NCBI GenBank assembly: GCA_012524025.1
Contig: JAAYSC010000023.1
Span: forward strand, 1-64,000
Direction: 5' to 3'
DNA length: 64,000 nucleotides
DNA from: Clostridiales bacterium
GTDB lineage: Bacteria > Bacillota > Clostridia > Oscillospirales > Acutalibacteraceae
The notes beneath the pieces are model-generated. The model saw only the letters and a list, made by a program, of their open reading frames with translations. It was not told the DNA's origin and did not search any database. Below, one piece after another: positions 1 through 8,814 of this stretch. Made by a program: the position numbers and the translations under genes. Each line of letters opens with the position of its first letter. Position 1 is the stretch's first letter.

Positions 1-2
1 AT

Positions 3-89
3 TCCGCGCTTAACAACCATACTCCTGCTCAGGTCGCAGGTTTGAACCTTGTAAAAAAACAAAAGCGGAGGTATCTGATTGTCGCTTGA
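3..89 (+). pseudogene. 3' end of a DDE-type transposase/integrase (truncated by window edge; intact or not unknown)
   Basis: Frame 3 reads SALNNHTPAQVAGLNLVKKQKRRYLIVA*; the HTPAQVAGLNL tail resembles C-termini of IS transposases. Confidence 0.5.
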
Positions 90-190
90 TTTTGTGCCCA
101 TTCTTTCATTTTAACTTTACAGAGCCATTAAAAACATTATTAAGACAACATCATACACGGTAAGTATATCAAGTAAAGACAAAAAACACA

Positions 191-223
191 ACAAGCGACA
201 CAAATAAAATTTGTGTCGCTTGT
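191..223. terminator. bidirectional hairpin terminator
   Basis: Perfect inverted repeat ACAAGCGACACAAAT-AAA-ATTTGTGTCGCTTGT between transposase tail and iolG. Confidence 0.6.
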
Positions 224-285
224 AATTTAGTTGATTTTCATAATTTCCGGCTACTAAACTTGTTTACATTGTAGCTTAACAGTTC

Positions 286-1305
286 TTAATCATAGTTTAT
301 TACTATCGGTTTGCCGCTTTTAGAAGATTCTTTTGCGGCCAAGGCGACTAACAGAGAATTTAAACCGTCTTTTATGCCCACCGGTGAAGTTGTATTTTTC
401 GATATAGCTTCCATAAATTGGGTCATCTCATCAACAAAAGACTGCATATAGCGTTCAAGGAAAAAATAGAGCGGTTTATCGGACGAGATGTTATCGGCAT
501 TCCACAGACTTACATTGGTAGGCTTGTCATTTTCAGCCACAGCCGCACCTTTTGAGCCAAAAACTTCCACGCGTTGGTCATAACCGTAGGCCGCCTGTCT
601 GCTATTATCAATTACGCCGATAGCCCCATTTGCAAATTTTAAGCTTATGACAGCGGTGTCAACATCACCGGCTTCACCTATTGCGGGGTCTACTAAACAA
701 GTTGCGTTGGCAAAGACTTCGACAATCTCGCTGTCAGCCAAAAACCTTGCCATGTCAAAATCGTGAATTGTCATATCTAAAAACATACCGCCCGAAACCG
801 CTGAATATTCTGCCGGCGGCGGAGCCGGGTCGCGCGAAGTTATTTTTATAACATGAACATCACCAATTTCACCGGCTTGCACAAGATTTTTGATATGGGC
901 AAAATTATGATCAAACCTTCTGTTAAAACCCACTTGAAAGAAAACATTGTTTTTTTCAACAGCTTCCCCCACTTGAAGTACTTTTTCAGGTGTTAAGTCA
1001 ACAGGTTTTTCACAAAAGATGTGTTTGCCCTTTTGGGCAGCTTTAACCGCGATATCGGCATGTGTATCGGTTGAAGAACAAATTAAAACCGCATCAATCA
1101 AAGGATCGTCTAAAAGTTCTTCATGGTTTTCATAAACTTTTTCAATGCCGAGTTCTTCGGCAAAATCACTTAAGCCGTCTTTTATTATATCGGTAATTCC
1201 TAAAACTTTTGCGCCCGGTATGTGGTAGCTGATAGATTTTGCATGCAATCTCCCAATTCTTCCCGCTCCGATAATTCCAATATTAATTTTACCCATATTG
1301 TTCAC
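286..1305 (-). CDS. iolG: inositol 2-dehydrogenase / Gfo-Idh-MocA oxidoreductase
   Basis: GIIGAGRIGRLHA Rossmann motif, FCEKPVDL, HDFDMARF motif; divergent to iolB/D/E. Confidence 0.88.
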   Translation of the reverse strand: MNNMGKINIGIIGAGRIGRLHAKSISYHIPGAKVLGITDIIKDGLSDFAEELGIEKVYENHEELLDDPLIDAVLICSSTDTHADIAVKAAQKGKHIFCEKPVDLTPEKVLQVGEAVEKNNVFFQVGFNRRFDHNFAHIKNLVQAGEIGDVHVIKITSRDPAPPPAEYSAVSGGMFLDMTIHDFDMARFLADSEIVEVFANATCLVDPAIGEAGDVDTAVISLKFANGAIGVIDNSRQAAYGYDQRVEVFGSKGAAVAENDKPTNVSLWNADNISSDKPLYFFLERYMQSFVDEMTQFMEAISKNTTSPVGIKDGLNSLLVALAAKESSKSGKPIVINYD

Positions 1306-1369
1306 CTCTATTATTTTATCAAACTATACCACATCAAAAAACTGATGACAAGCCTCTGCAAACTATTGC

Positions 1370-1398
1370 TTGAAAGCAAAACATAAAAAATATATAAT
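1370..1398 (+). promoter_or_regulatory. sigma-A-type promoter of iolBDE operon
   Basis: TTGAAA-17 bp-TATAAT, upstream of GGAGG and ATG at 1440. Confidence 0.65.
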
Positions 1399-1439
1399 GT
1401 TTGATACATAGTTGATTAAATATAAGGAGGACATAGTAA

Positions 1440-2240
1440 ATGTTAATAAAGGGACCTGATACTTTCCCCTACGGCGTAACCTCTATCACTCAGCGAAACG
1501 ATAAGAGCCAAAACACGCTAATGGATTTTAATATTATCCGCTTGGCTGAAGGTGGTGTTTATAAGGATAACGAAGCCTTAGAGCGTGCTCTTTTACTTAT
1601 TGAGGGTAAAATAAGCCTTTCGTGGGGCGACAAAGAAGTCGTGATCGATAGGAAAAACTGCTTCGATTTTTCCCCTTGGGTCCTGCATTTGCCCTCCGGG
1701 GTTGAATTCACCGCCAAGGCTGAAAAAGAATCGGAACTGGCCTATATGGCTACTGAAAACAGTTCAACATTTGATGCAAAGTTATACAGTCCCCAAGACT
1801 GTGCAAGCGAAAATCGCGGTGCCGGCACCATGCGCGAAGCATCAACCAGGATTGTAAGGACTGTTTTTGATTTTTCAAACGCCCCTTATTCTAAACTTGT
1901 TCTGGGTGAAGTAATCGGCTTCCCCGGCAAGTGGTCCAGTTACCCTCCCCACCATCATCCACAACCAGAAATTTATTTTTATAAATTTCTACCTGAAAAC
2001 GGCTATGGGTTTTCGCAGCTAAACGACTCTGCGCTTATGACAAAGCACAACAGCACTGTCTTGATTGTTGAGGATGAAACACACCCGCAAGTAACCGCAC
2101 CGGGCTATGCCATGTGGTATTTATGGGTTATAAGGCACTTAGACGACCGGCCTTATATTACCCCTACTTTTATTGACCAACACCTTTGGGTGACTGACCA
2201 GGCGGCTGATATTTGGCCAAAAGACACAGACATAAAATAA
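1440..2240 (+). CDS. iolB: 5-deoxy-glucuronate isomerase
   Basis: IolB-like cupin with YPPHHHPQPEIYFYKF motif; position before iolD. Confidence 0.92.
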   Translation: MLIKGPDTFPYGVTSITQRNDKSQNTLMDFNIIRLAEGGVYKDNEALERALLLIEGKISLSWGDKEVVIDRKNCFDFSPWVLHLPSGVEFTAKAEKESELAYMATENSSTFDAKLYSPQDCASENRGAGTMREASTRIVRTVFDFSNAPYSKLVLGEVIGFPGKWSSYPPHHHPQPEIYFYKFLPENGYGFSQLNDSALMTKHNSTVLIVEDETHPQVTAPGYAMWYLWVIRHLDDRPYITPTFIDQHLWVTDQAADIWPKDTDIK

Positions 2241-2252
2241 GAAATGTAAAGG

Positions 2253-4115
2253 GTGGTTTTTATGAGGCTTACAGTTTCCCAAGCGTTGATAAAATTTTTG
2301 GATAACCAGTATATTGCTTTCGATGGTGAAGAGGAAAAATTTGTTGAGGGTGTCTTTGGCATATTCGGCCATGGATGTGTTGTAGGTGTCGGCCAAGCAT
2401 TAGAGCAAGGTGGGCATGGTTTGCGCTACTACCAGGGCCATAACGAACAAGGTATGGCTCATGCCGCTATTGCATATGCCAAGCAAAAAAACAGAAGAGC
2501 TATAATTCCCTGCGTTTCTTCTATAGGCCCCGGGGCTTTAAATATGGTTACGGCAGCAGGCACCGCAACTGCCAACCGTATTCCCCTTTTGCTTCTGCCG
2601 GGTGACACTTTTGCCAATCGACAGCCTGACCCCGTTTTGCAACAAATTGAGCAAAGCAACAACTACACAACAACAGCCAATGATGCCTTCAAGCCCGTTT
2701 GCAAGTATTGGGACAGAATTAACAGACCCGAGCAACTAATGACGGCTATGTTAAACGCAATGCGTGTTCTTACCGATCCGGCACAAACCGGTGCGGTTTG
2801 TATCGCCTTGCCGCAAGATGTTGAAGCGGAAGCATTTGACTTTCCCGAATATTTTCTTGAGAAGAGAGTTTGGCACATTGATAGAAGACCGGCCTGCAAC
2901 CGTGAAATAGAGGCTGCCGGTTCCTTAATCGCTCAATCTAAAAAACCCTTAATGATTGTTGGCGGTGGTGTAGCTTATTCCGAAGCTTGGCAAACAGCTC
3001 AATATTTTGCTGAAAGAGGCAATATTCCCTTTAGTGAAACTCAAGCCGGCAAAGGGCTTATACGCTGGGACCACCCTTTGAATTTAGGCGGAATTGGGGT
3101 TACAGGCGGCCCGGCCGCCAACAAAATTGCCAAAGAGGCTGATTTAATAATTGCGGTTGGAACCAGATTATCTGATTTTACCACTGCTTCAAAGTGGCTC
3201 TTCCAAAACCCCAATGTTAAAATATTGACAATCAACTTATGTTCCTTAGACGCTTTTAAAATGGATGCAACCCCTATAATCGCCGATGCCAAGTCAGCTC
3301 TTTTGGATTTGACCGTTCTTTTGGATGAGTTGAACTATGTGTCTTCATGGGGTCATGAGTTGAACTCTGTTAAAGATGAATACACATTTGAAATAAATGA
3401 ACGCTACAGTGAAGAGTTGGAAGGCGGTTTGTCACAAACAAGAGCACTGGGCCTTATTAATGACTTTGTTGATGAAAGTGCAGTTATTGTTGGGTCTTCC
3501 GGCAGCCTCCCGGGTTGTCTTCAGAGGTTGTGGCGGTCCGGTTTGCCTAAAACTTACCATATGGAATATGCTTTCTCTTGCATGGGCTATGAAGTGTGTG
3601 GCAGTTTAGGTGTTAAATTAGCTCAACCCCAAAGCGAGGTTTATGCTATGGTTGGCGATGGGAGCTTTTTAATGCTACACAGCGAGCTTTATACCGCAAT
3701 TCAAGAAGGCTTAAAAATTAATATTCTCTTGTTCGACAACTACGGTTGGGGCTGTATAGAAGGCCTTCAAAATGAACAAGGCACTGACACTTTTGGCACA
3801 CAATTTACGGCCCGAAACTGTGAAACAGGGCTTCTTGACGGCCCCGTGGTACCGATTGATTTCGCAAAAATTGCCGAGGGTTACGGTTGCAAGAGCTATA
3901 GAGTAAACAACGCCCAAGAACTGCAGGCTGCCCTAAAGGATGCAAAGAACCAAACCAAATCAACCCTGATTGACATAAAGGTTCTGCCCGGGAGCATGAG
4001 TTCGGGGTATGGAGCATGGTGGCGTGTAGGAGTGGCAGAAGTTTCTGAAAGCCAAGCTGTTAAAGATGCCTACAATGCCATGAATGAGAATATTAAACGC
4101 GCAAGGTTATATTAA
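2253..4115 (+). CDS. iolD: 3D-(3,5/4)-trihydroxycyclohexane-1,2-dione acylhydrolase (ThDP-dependent)
   Basis: ThDP enzyme architecture, GDGSFLMLHSEL motif, IolD-like length and context. Confidence 0.93.
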   Translation: MVFMRLTVSQALIKFLDNQYIAFDGEEEKFVEGVFGIFGHGCVVGVGQALEQGGHGLRYYQGHNEQGMAHAAIAYAKQKNRRAIIPCVSSIGPGALNMVTAAGTATANRIPLLLLPGDTFANRQPDPVLQQIEQSNNYTTTANDAFKPVCKYWDRINRPEQLMTAMLNAMRVLTDPAQTGAVCIALPQDVEAEAFDFPEYFLEKRVWHIDRRPACNREIEAAGSLIAQSKKPLMIVGGGVAYSEAWQTAQYFAERGNIPFSETQAGKGLIRWDHPLNLGGIGVTGGPAANKIAKEADLIIAVGTRLSDFTTASKWLFQNPNVKILTINLCSLDAFKMDATPIIADAKSALLDLTVLLDELNYVSSWGHELNSVKDEYTFEINERYSEELEGGLSQTRALGLINDFVDESAVIVGSSGSLPGCLQRLWRSGLPKTYHMEYAFSCMGYEVCGSLGVKLAQPQSEVYAMVGDGSFLMLHSELYTAIQEGLKINILLFDNYGWGCIEGLQNEQGTDTFGTQFTARNCETGLLDGPVVPIDFAKIAEGYGCKSYRVNNAQELQAALKDAKNQTKSTLIDIKVLPGSMSSGYGAWWRVGVAEVSESQAVKDAYNAMNENIKRARLY

Positions 4116-4127
4116 GGAGGATTAGAT

Positions 4128-5024
4128 ATGCTATTAAACCCCCAAAAAGTTAAATTAGCCATTGCACCAATTGCTTGGACAAATGATGACTTACCCGATT
4201 TGGGTGCGGAAAACACCTTTGAACAATGCATTAGCGAAATGGCACTTGCCGGATTTTCCGGCTGTGAGGTTGGCAATAAATACCCCAAGGATATTTCCGT
4301 TTTAAAGAAAAAACTCTCTTTGAGAGGTCTGCAAATTTGCAATGCCTGGTTCTCGTCTCATCTTCTTGGTGAAGGATATGAAAAGACCATAGCCGCCTAT
4401 AAAGAGCACATGAACTTTTTAAAGGAGCTTGGTGCAAAGGTAATTGGTGCTTCGGAACAATCAAACAGCATCCAGGGCAAAGACCTAAATATTTTCAAGA
4501 ACAAGCCTACATATGATGAAGAGCAGTGGAAAAGACTAATTGAAGGCTTTAATGAAATGGGCAGGTTGGCCAATGAAAAAGGTATGTACTTTACAATCCA
4601 CCACCATATGGGTACGGGAGTTCAGACTGCTGAAGAAATCGATTACCTGATGGCAAATACTCAAGAGGATCTTGTTTACTTGCTTTATGACACCGGCCAT
4701 TTAGCCTTTGCGGGGGAAGATTCAATTGCTGTATTAAACAAGCACATTAAACGCATAAAGCATGTTCATTTAAAGAGTATCAGAAATTCAAAATTGGAGT
4801 CAGCCAAACAAAAGGGCTTAAGCTTTTTGCAGGCTGTGCGCTCCGGTGTCTTTACCGTGCCCGGTGACGGTGACTATGATTTTGTGCCTGTCTTTGAAAT
4901 TTTAGCCCAAAACAATTATGAAGGTTGGATTGTTGTCGAAGCCGAGCAGGACCCCGCCTTGGCAAATCCCTTTGAATATGCCAAACTTGCACGCACTTAT
5001 ATAAAAGAAAAAACAGGTTTATAA
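4128..5024 (+). CDS. iolE: inosose dehydratase (2-keto-myo-inositol dehydratase)
   Basis: Xylose-isomerase-like TIM barrel, IAPIAWTNDDLPDLG start typical of IolE, HHHMGTGVQT. Confidence 0.92.
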   Translation: MLLNPQKVKLAIAPIAWTNDDLPDLGAENTFEQCISEMALAGFSGCEVGNKYPKDISVLKKKLSLRGLQICNAWFSSHLLGEGYEKTIAAYKEHMNFLKELGAKVIGASEQSNSIQGKDLNIFKNKPTYDEEQWKRLIEGFNEMGRLANEKGMYFTIHHHMGTGVQTAEEIDYLMANTQEDLVYLLYDTGHLAFAGEDSIAVLNKHIKRIKHVHLKSIRNSKLESAKQKGLSFLQAVRSGVFTVPGDGDYDFVPVFEILAQNNYEGWIVVEAEQDPALANPFEYAKLARTYIKEKTGL

Positions 5025-5037
5025 GAAGGAGGAAATT

Positions 5038-6387
5038 TTGAATCAAGAATTGAAATTCTTTTTGATTACAGACACCCACTATTATGCTTATGAAAAACTG
5101 GGTTACTCTGACGATAAAGATCAAAAATGCATGAACGAAAGCGGTGCAATCATAGATGCCGTTTTTGAAAAATTCCTTCAAGAAGATGAAATAGATATAA
5201 TTCTCATTGCCGGTGATCTGACTAACAACGGTGAGGTTGACAGCCACAAAGGTTTTATTGAAAGACTAAACCGTTTAAAAGAGGCAGGAAAAAAAGTATA
5301 TGTTATAACTGCGACACATGATTACGGCTTGAGAGAAATTTCAGACGGTGAGAGTGTGGGTAAAGATGACGGCAAGGTTTTAAGAAGTGATTTGCGCGAC
5401 CTATATCTTGACTTTGGTTTTTCGTCGGCAATTGCAGAGCACAAGTCTCTTTCCTATGTTGCTCAACTTGCCCCCGGGTTCAGGCTTTTAGCTTTGAATG
5501 ATGATGGTGACGGAAGGAGCTTTTGCGGTTATGACCAAGATCAATTAGATTGGATATTAAACCAAATCAAAGAAGCTCAAGATGCCGGTGATTTTATTTT
5601 TGCCATGACTCACCACCCCATGCTCCCCCCCACTCCCATGTATCCTCTTATAAGCGAGAGAGATATGCTGGGGAACTACAAAGAGGTTGCAAAAATCTTG
5701 GCGGATGCCGGTTTACAGATTATATTTACAGGCCACACTCACATTGTAAATATTGGTTCTATGGTAACGGATAAAGGTAATGAGATTTGGGATGTAAATA
5801 CAGGCTCCCTTGTGGGTTACCCCACCCCTATCAGAAGAGTTGAGATCAATAATTCCCAAATGCAAATCACAACCGAGAGGATCGAAGACTTTGAATGGGA
5901 TCGCAAAGGAATGGGTGCCCAAGAATACTTGGCGGCTCATTTCGATTCCTATTTAGGCGACCTTTTTGATTCCATGGCCAATGATTTTGAGCGCTTTACA
6001 CAATTAGCCGTTGGTTTTAGTTTGGAAAGAGAAAAGGCTGAAAAGTTTAAGATACCCATTAAGTTCACAGGTAAAATCTTACAGAAACTGACGCTTGGGC
6101 ATCTTTCAAAGCTTTTATTTGTCAGCAGAAAAGTAGACAAAAGCGTAAAAGATATTTTATTGAAAGATTTGATTCTTGAAATAGTAAGGAATATTTTCTC
6201 AGGAAACGAACATTATTCACCCGATACTCCCATGCATCAGGCTTTGATTTTGATGATTGGGCGTTTAAGCAAGCTTGTTCCCGGTTTAAAGAAGAAAGGC
6301 TACCCTCTTGACGACTTGCCTGATTTTGTCAGCAGTTTGATTTATGACCCAACGCCGGACCATGAAGCTCTTATACCACTTAAATGA
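5038..6387 (+). CDS. calcineurin-like metallophosphoesterase
   Basis: ITDTHYY, GDLTNNGE, THHPML, FTGHTHI metallophosphatase motifs; likely cotranscribed with iol genes. Confidence 0.85.
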   Translation: MNQELKFFLITDTHYYAYEKLGYSDDKDQKCMNESGAIIDAVFEKFLQEDEIDIILIAGDLTNNGEVDSHKGFIERLNRLKEAGKKVYVITATHDYGLREISDGESVGKDDGKVLRSDLRDLYLDFGFSSAIAEHKSLSYVAQLAPGFRLLALNDDGDGRSFCGYDQDQLDWILNQIKEAQDAGDFIFAMTHHPMLPPTPMYPLISERDMLGNYKEVAKILADAGLQIIFTGHTHIVNIGSMVTDKGNEIWDVNTGSLVGYPTPIRRVEINNSQMQITTERIEDFEWDRKGMGAQEYLAAHFDSYLGDLFDSMANDFERFTQLAVGFSLEREKAEKFKIPIKFTGKILQKLTLGHLSKLLFVSRKVDKSVKDILLKDLILEIVRNIFSGNEHYSPDTPMHQALILMIGRLSKLVPGLKKKGYPLDDLPDFVSSLIYDPTPDHEALIPLK

Positions 6388-6402
6388 ACAAAGTAAGCAT
6401 AA

Positions 6403-6434
6403 AAGAAAGCCTCTGAAAAATCAGAGGCTTTCTT
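6403..6434. terminator. bidirectional terminator
   Basis: AAGAAAGCCTCTGA-AAAA-TCAGAGGCTTTCTT between convergent genes. Confidence 0.8.
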
Positions 6435-6443
6435 AATTTTAAT

Positions 6444-7409
6444 TTACCAGGAGCGTATAACCTTAGGTGACGCAAAAATTTCTTCAAGCTTACTGACAAA
6501 TGGCTCAAGGGCTACAAAATCATAGGCCCTATGGTCAAAGGCAATGCAAATCGGTAATACTTTCCTGATCTCGGCCTTGCTGCCTTCCTCGCTTTTCACA
6601 ACCCTCGGAACTTCAATCAGAGGACAAAGCGCAATTGCCAAAATCTGTGGCGGAATAATTTCTAACAGATTAACCTTAAGGTCAACTTCCCTCATTATTG
6701 AACCGATGTTGGTTACCACCAAGGTCCCTCTGCGAACATCCTCCAGGGTCAAGCGCTCTGTTTCGGGGATTGCATAGTAGTCTCTTTTCTTTTCACCCTT
6801 TAATGGATGGACCTTGTCTCTGCCTATTCTGCCTGCAAACAAGCGCCTAAAGACCAAAATAGGCTTAAATTCTTTAAGTTCATCCATCGATTGATCGAAA
6901 GCCAACCTATAATAGAGCTCATCAAAATTTGTTTTCTTTGCTCTACGCCTGATATCTGTTGCAAAATCATTGATTTCAACCAGGCTTTTTTTATTGGCAT
7001 TCTTTAAGTTAACCGTCACGGTTGTGTCTTCGTCTACCTTGCTGGGTATAGAAATATTAATTTCTTCAATGGTATCAATACTGCCCCGTGAGCTCTGCTT
7101 ATTATATTTCAAATAAGCGTTTAGATGAGGGGCCGCCTTGAGCGCCTCAACAATGGCCTTGAGCAAAAGGGTGTTTAATGTAATGTTTGCTTCGGGTAAA
7201 TGCTTTTCTTTTAGGGCTCTATATTCGGCAATAAACTCCGTAACATCCGGTTCGTATGTAAAGGAGACATGTGGTACATTGTCCCAACTGTCAACCGTTA
7301 CATGGGCAATAATCTTCCTAATTATGCCGAAGCGTTCACGAGTGTAGTTAAGCCCTTTCCAGGCCCCCTTTTTACCAACAAGAGCTTGAGCTCTTTGGTT
7401 ATTTTTCAT
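6444..7409 (-). CDS. stand-alone 2-oxoacid dehydrogenase E2-type acyltransferase catalytic domain
   Basis: C-terminal DHRAYDF matches HxxxD catalytic motif of E2/CAT fold; no lipoyl domain. Start set at ATG 7409 (28 nt after the preceding stop) rather than 7508. Confidence 0.75.
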   Translation of the reverse strand: MKNNQRAQALVGKKGAWKGLNYTRERFGIIRKIIAHVTVDSWDNVPHVSFTYEPDVTEFIAEYRALKEKHLPEANITLNTLLLKAIVEALKAAPHLNAYLKYNKQSSRGSIDTIEEINISIPSKVDEDTTVTVNLKNANKKSLVEINDFATDIRRRAKKTNFDELYYRLAFDQSMDELKEFKPILVFRRLFAGRIGRDKVHPLKGEKKRDYYAIPETERLTLEDVRRGTLVVTNIGSIMREVDLKVNLLEIIPPQILAIALCPLIEVPRVVKSEEGSKAEIRKVLPICIAFDHRAYDFVALEPFVSKLEEIFASPKVIRSW

Positions 7410-7437
7410 TTTTCTTTTGGTTTCCTCATTCTTTCTT

Positions 7438-8757
7438 TTAGCTGAATTTAGGCATCCAATCCCCATGAACTTCAATGAGTTCGTCACACATTTCAACGAT
7501 CTTATCAAGTGTTAACTCACTTGAGGCATGCGGGTCTAACATAACCGCATGGTAGATATGCTCTTTTTTCAAGGTTTTTGCAGCTTCAATTGTAAGCATC
7601 TGAACATTAATATTGGTCATATTCATTGCGGCTAACTGAATGGGTAAGTTGCCTTGATAGCATGGCTGAATCCCATAATTGTCTACTAAACAAGCAACCT
7701 CTACACAGGCTTCCTTGGGTAAATTTGGAATCATGCCGTTGTTGATGACATTGCCGCCGATTTTATAAGGTTGGCCTGTTACAATTGATTCCATGATGTA
7801 TGAAGCATACTCTCCTGTTCTTCTATGCTTGATGTCACCGCTTGTATACCTAAGTTTATCCTTGTCCCAGCGTTTAATTTGTTCTACACAACGGCGAGGA
7901 TATTCATCAAGTGGAATATTATAACGTTCTATAAGCTCGGGATAGCTGTTTTTTATAAAAAAGTTATTGTATTCGGCATTGTGTTCACTCGATTCGGTAC
8001 AGTAGTAGCCCAGGCGGCGAATATACTCATACCTAACCAGGTCGTGATGGTCGGTAATACCACTTTCTAAAACTTCGATTGCACGCTTTCTTATTTCCGG
8101 ATAAAGGTCGGTACCGTCCGAATCATAAAGTTCCAGAAGCCAACCCATGTGGTTCACGCCTGCGATTTTTTCTTTCAAAGGCAGTTCATAATCAATATCA
8201 AGGTTATCCAAAAGCCCACGGGAGCAACCTTGAACACTGTGGCAAAGACCGATTGTTTTAACATCGGTATAGCGGAGCATGTAACCGGTAAGCATGGCCA
8301 TGGGGTTAGAATAATTCAGCATCCAAGCGTTTGGGCAAACTTCTTCTATATCATCTGCAAAGTCTTTCATGACCGGAATCGTTCTGAGAGCTCTGAAAAT
8401 CCCTCCTACGCCATAGCTATCTCCTATAGTTTGGCGCAAACCGTACTTTTTGGGCACCTCAAAATCGGTTATGGTGCAAGGATCATAACGACCTATTTGA
8501 ATTGCATTTACTACAAAATCCGCACCTCGTAAGGCGTCCTTCCTGTTTTCAACATCATGGTATTTGAAAACTTTAGCCCTGTTCTCATTAATATTTTTGT
8601 TTAGTGCGTTTACCATTATAAAAGATTCTTCCAAGCGCTCTGCATCAATGTCATAAAGTGCTATTTCACAATCTCTTAATGCTTCGGACAACATTGAGTC
8701 ACCAAGAACATTTTTGGCAAAAACCGAACTGCCTGCTCCCATAAAAGTAATTTTCAT
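7438..8757 (-). CDS. glycoside hydrolase family 4 (alpha-galactosidase/6-phospho-glycosidase type)
   Basis: MKITFMGAGSSVFAKNVLGD, NYSNPMAMLT and GLCHSVQG typical of GH4 MelA-like enzymes; AAAGGAAG SD before ATG 8757. Confidence 0.88.
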   Translation of the reverse strand: MKITFMGAGSSVFAKNVLGDSMLSEALRDCEIALYDIDAERLEESFIMVNALNKNINENRAKVFKYHDVENRKDALRGADFVVNAIQIGRYDPCTITDFEVPKKYGLRQTIGDSYGVGGIFRALRTIPVMKDFADDIEEVCPNAWMLNYSNPMAMLTGYMLRYTDVKTIGLCHSVQGCSRGLLDNLDIDYELPLKEKIAGVNHMGWLLELYDSDGTDLYPEIRKRAIEVLESGITDHHDLVRYEYIRRLGYYCTESSEHNAEYNNFFIKNSYPELIERYNIPLDEYPRRCVEQIKRWDKDKLRYTSGDIKHRRTGEYASYIMESIVTGQPYKIGGNVINNGMIPNLPKEACVEVACLVDNYGIQPCYQGNLPIQLAAMNMTNINVQMLTIEAAKTLKKEHIYHAVMLDPHASSELTLDKIVEMCDELIEVHGDWMPKFS

Positions 8758-8814
8758 TTTAAATCTACTTCCTTTCGTTTGTTGAATATATATATACGAC
8801 ACGGTCGCATAATT

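Noticed and set aside
4852-5247. 131-aa minus-strand ORF across iolE/phosphoesterase junction
   Set aside because: Antisense to two well-supported genes, no recognisable motif or SD.
8149-8532. 127-aa plus-strand ORF
   Set aside because: Entirely antisense to the GH4 gene.
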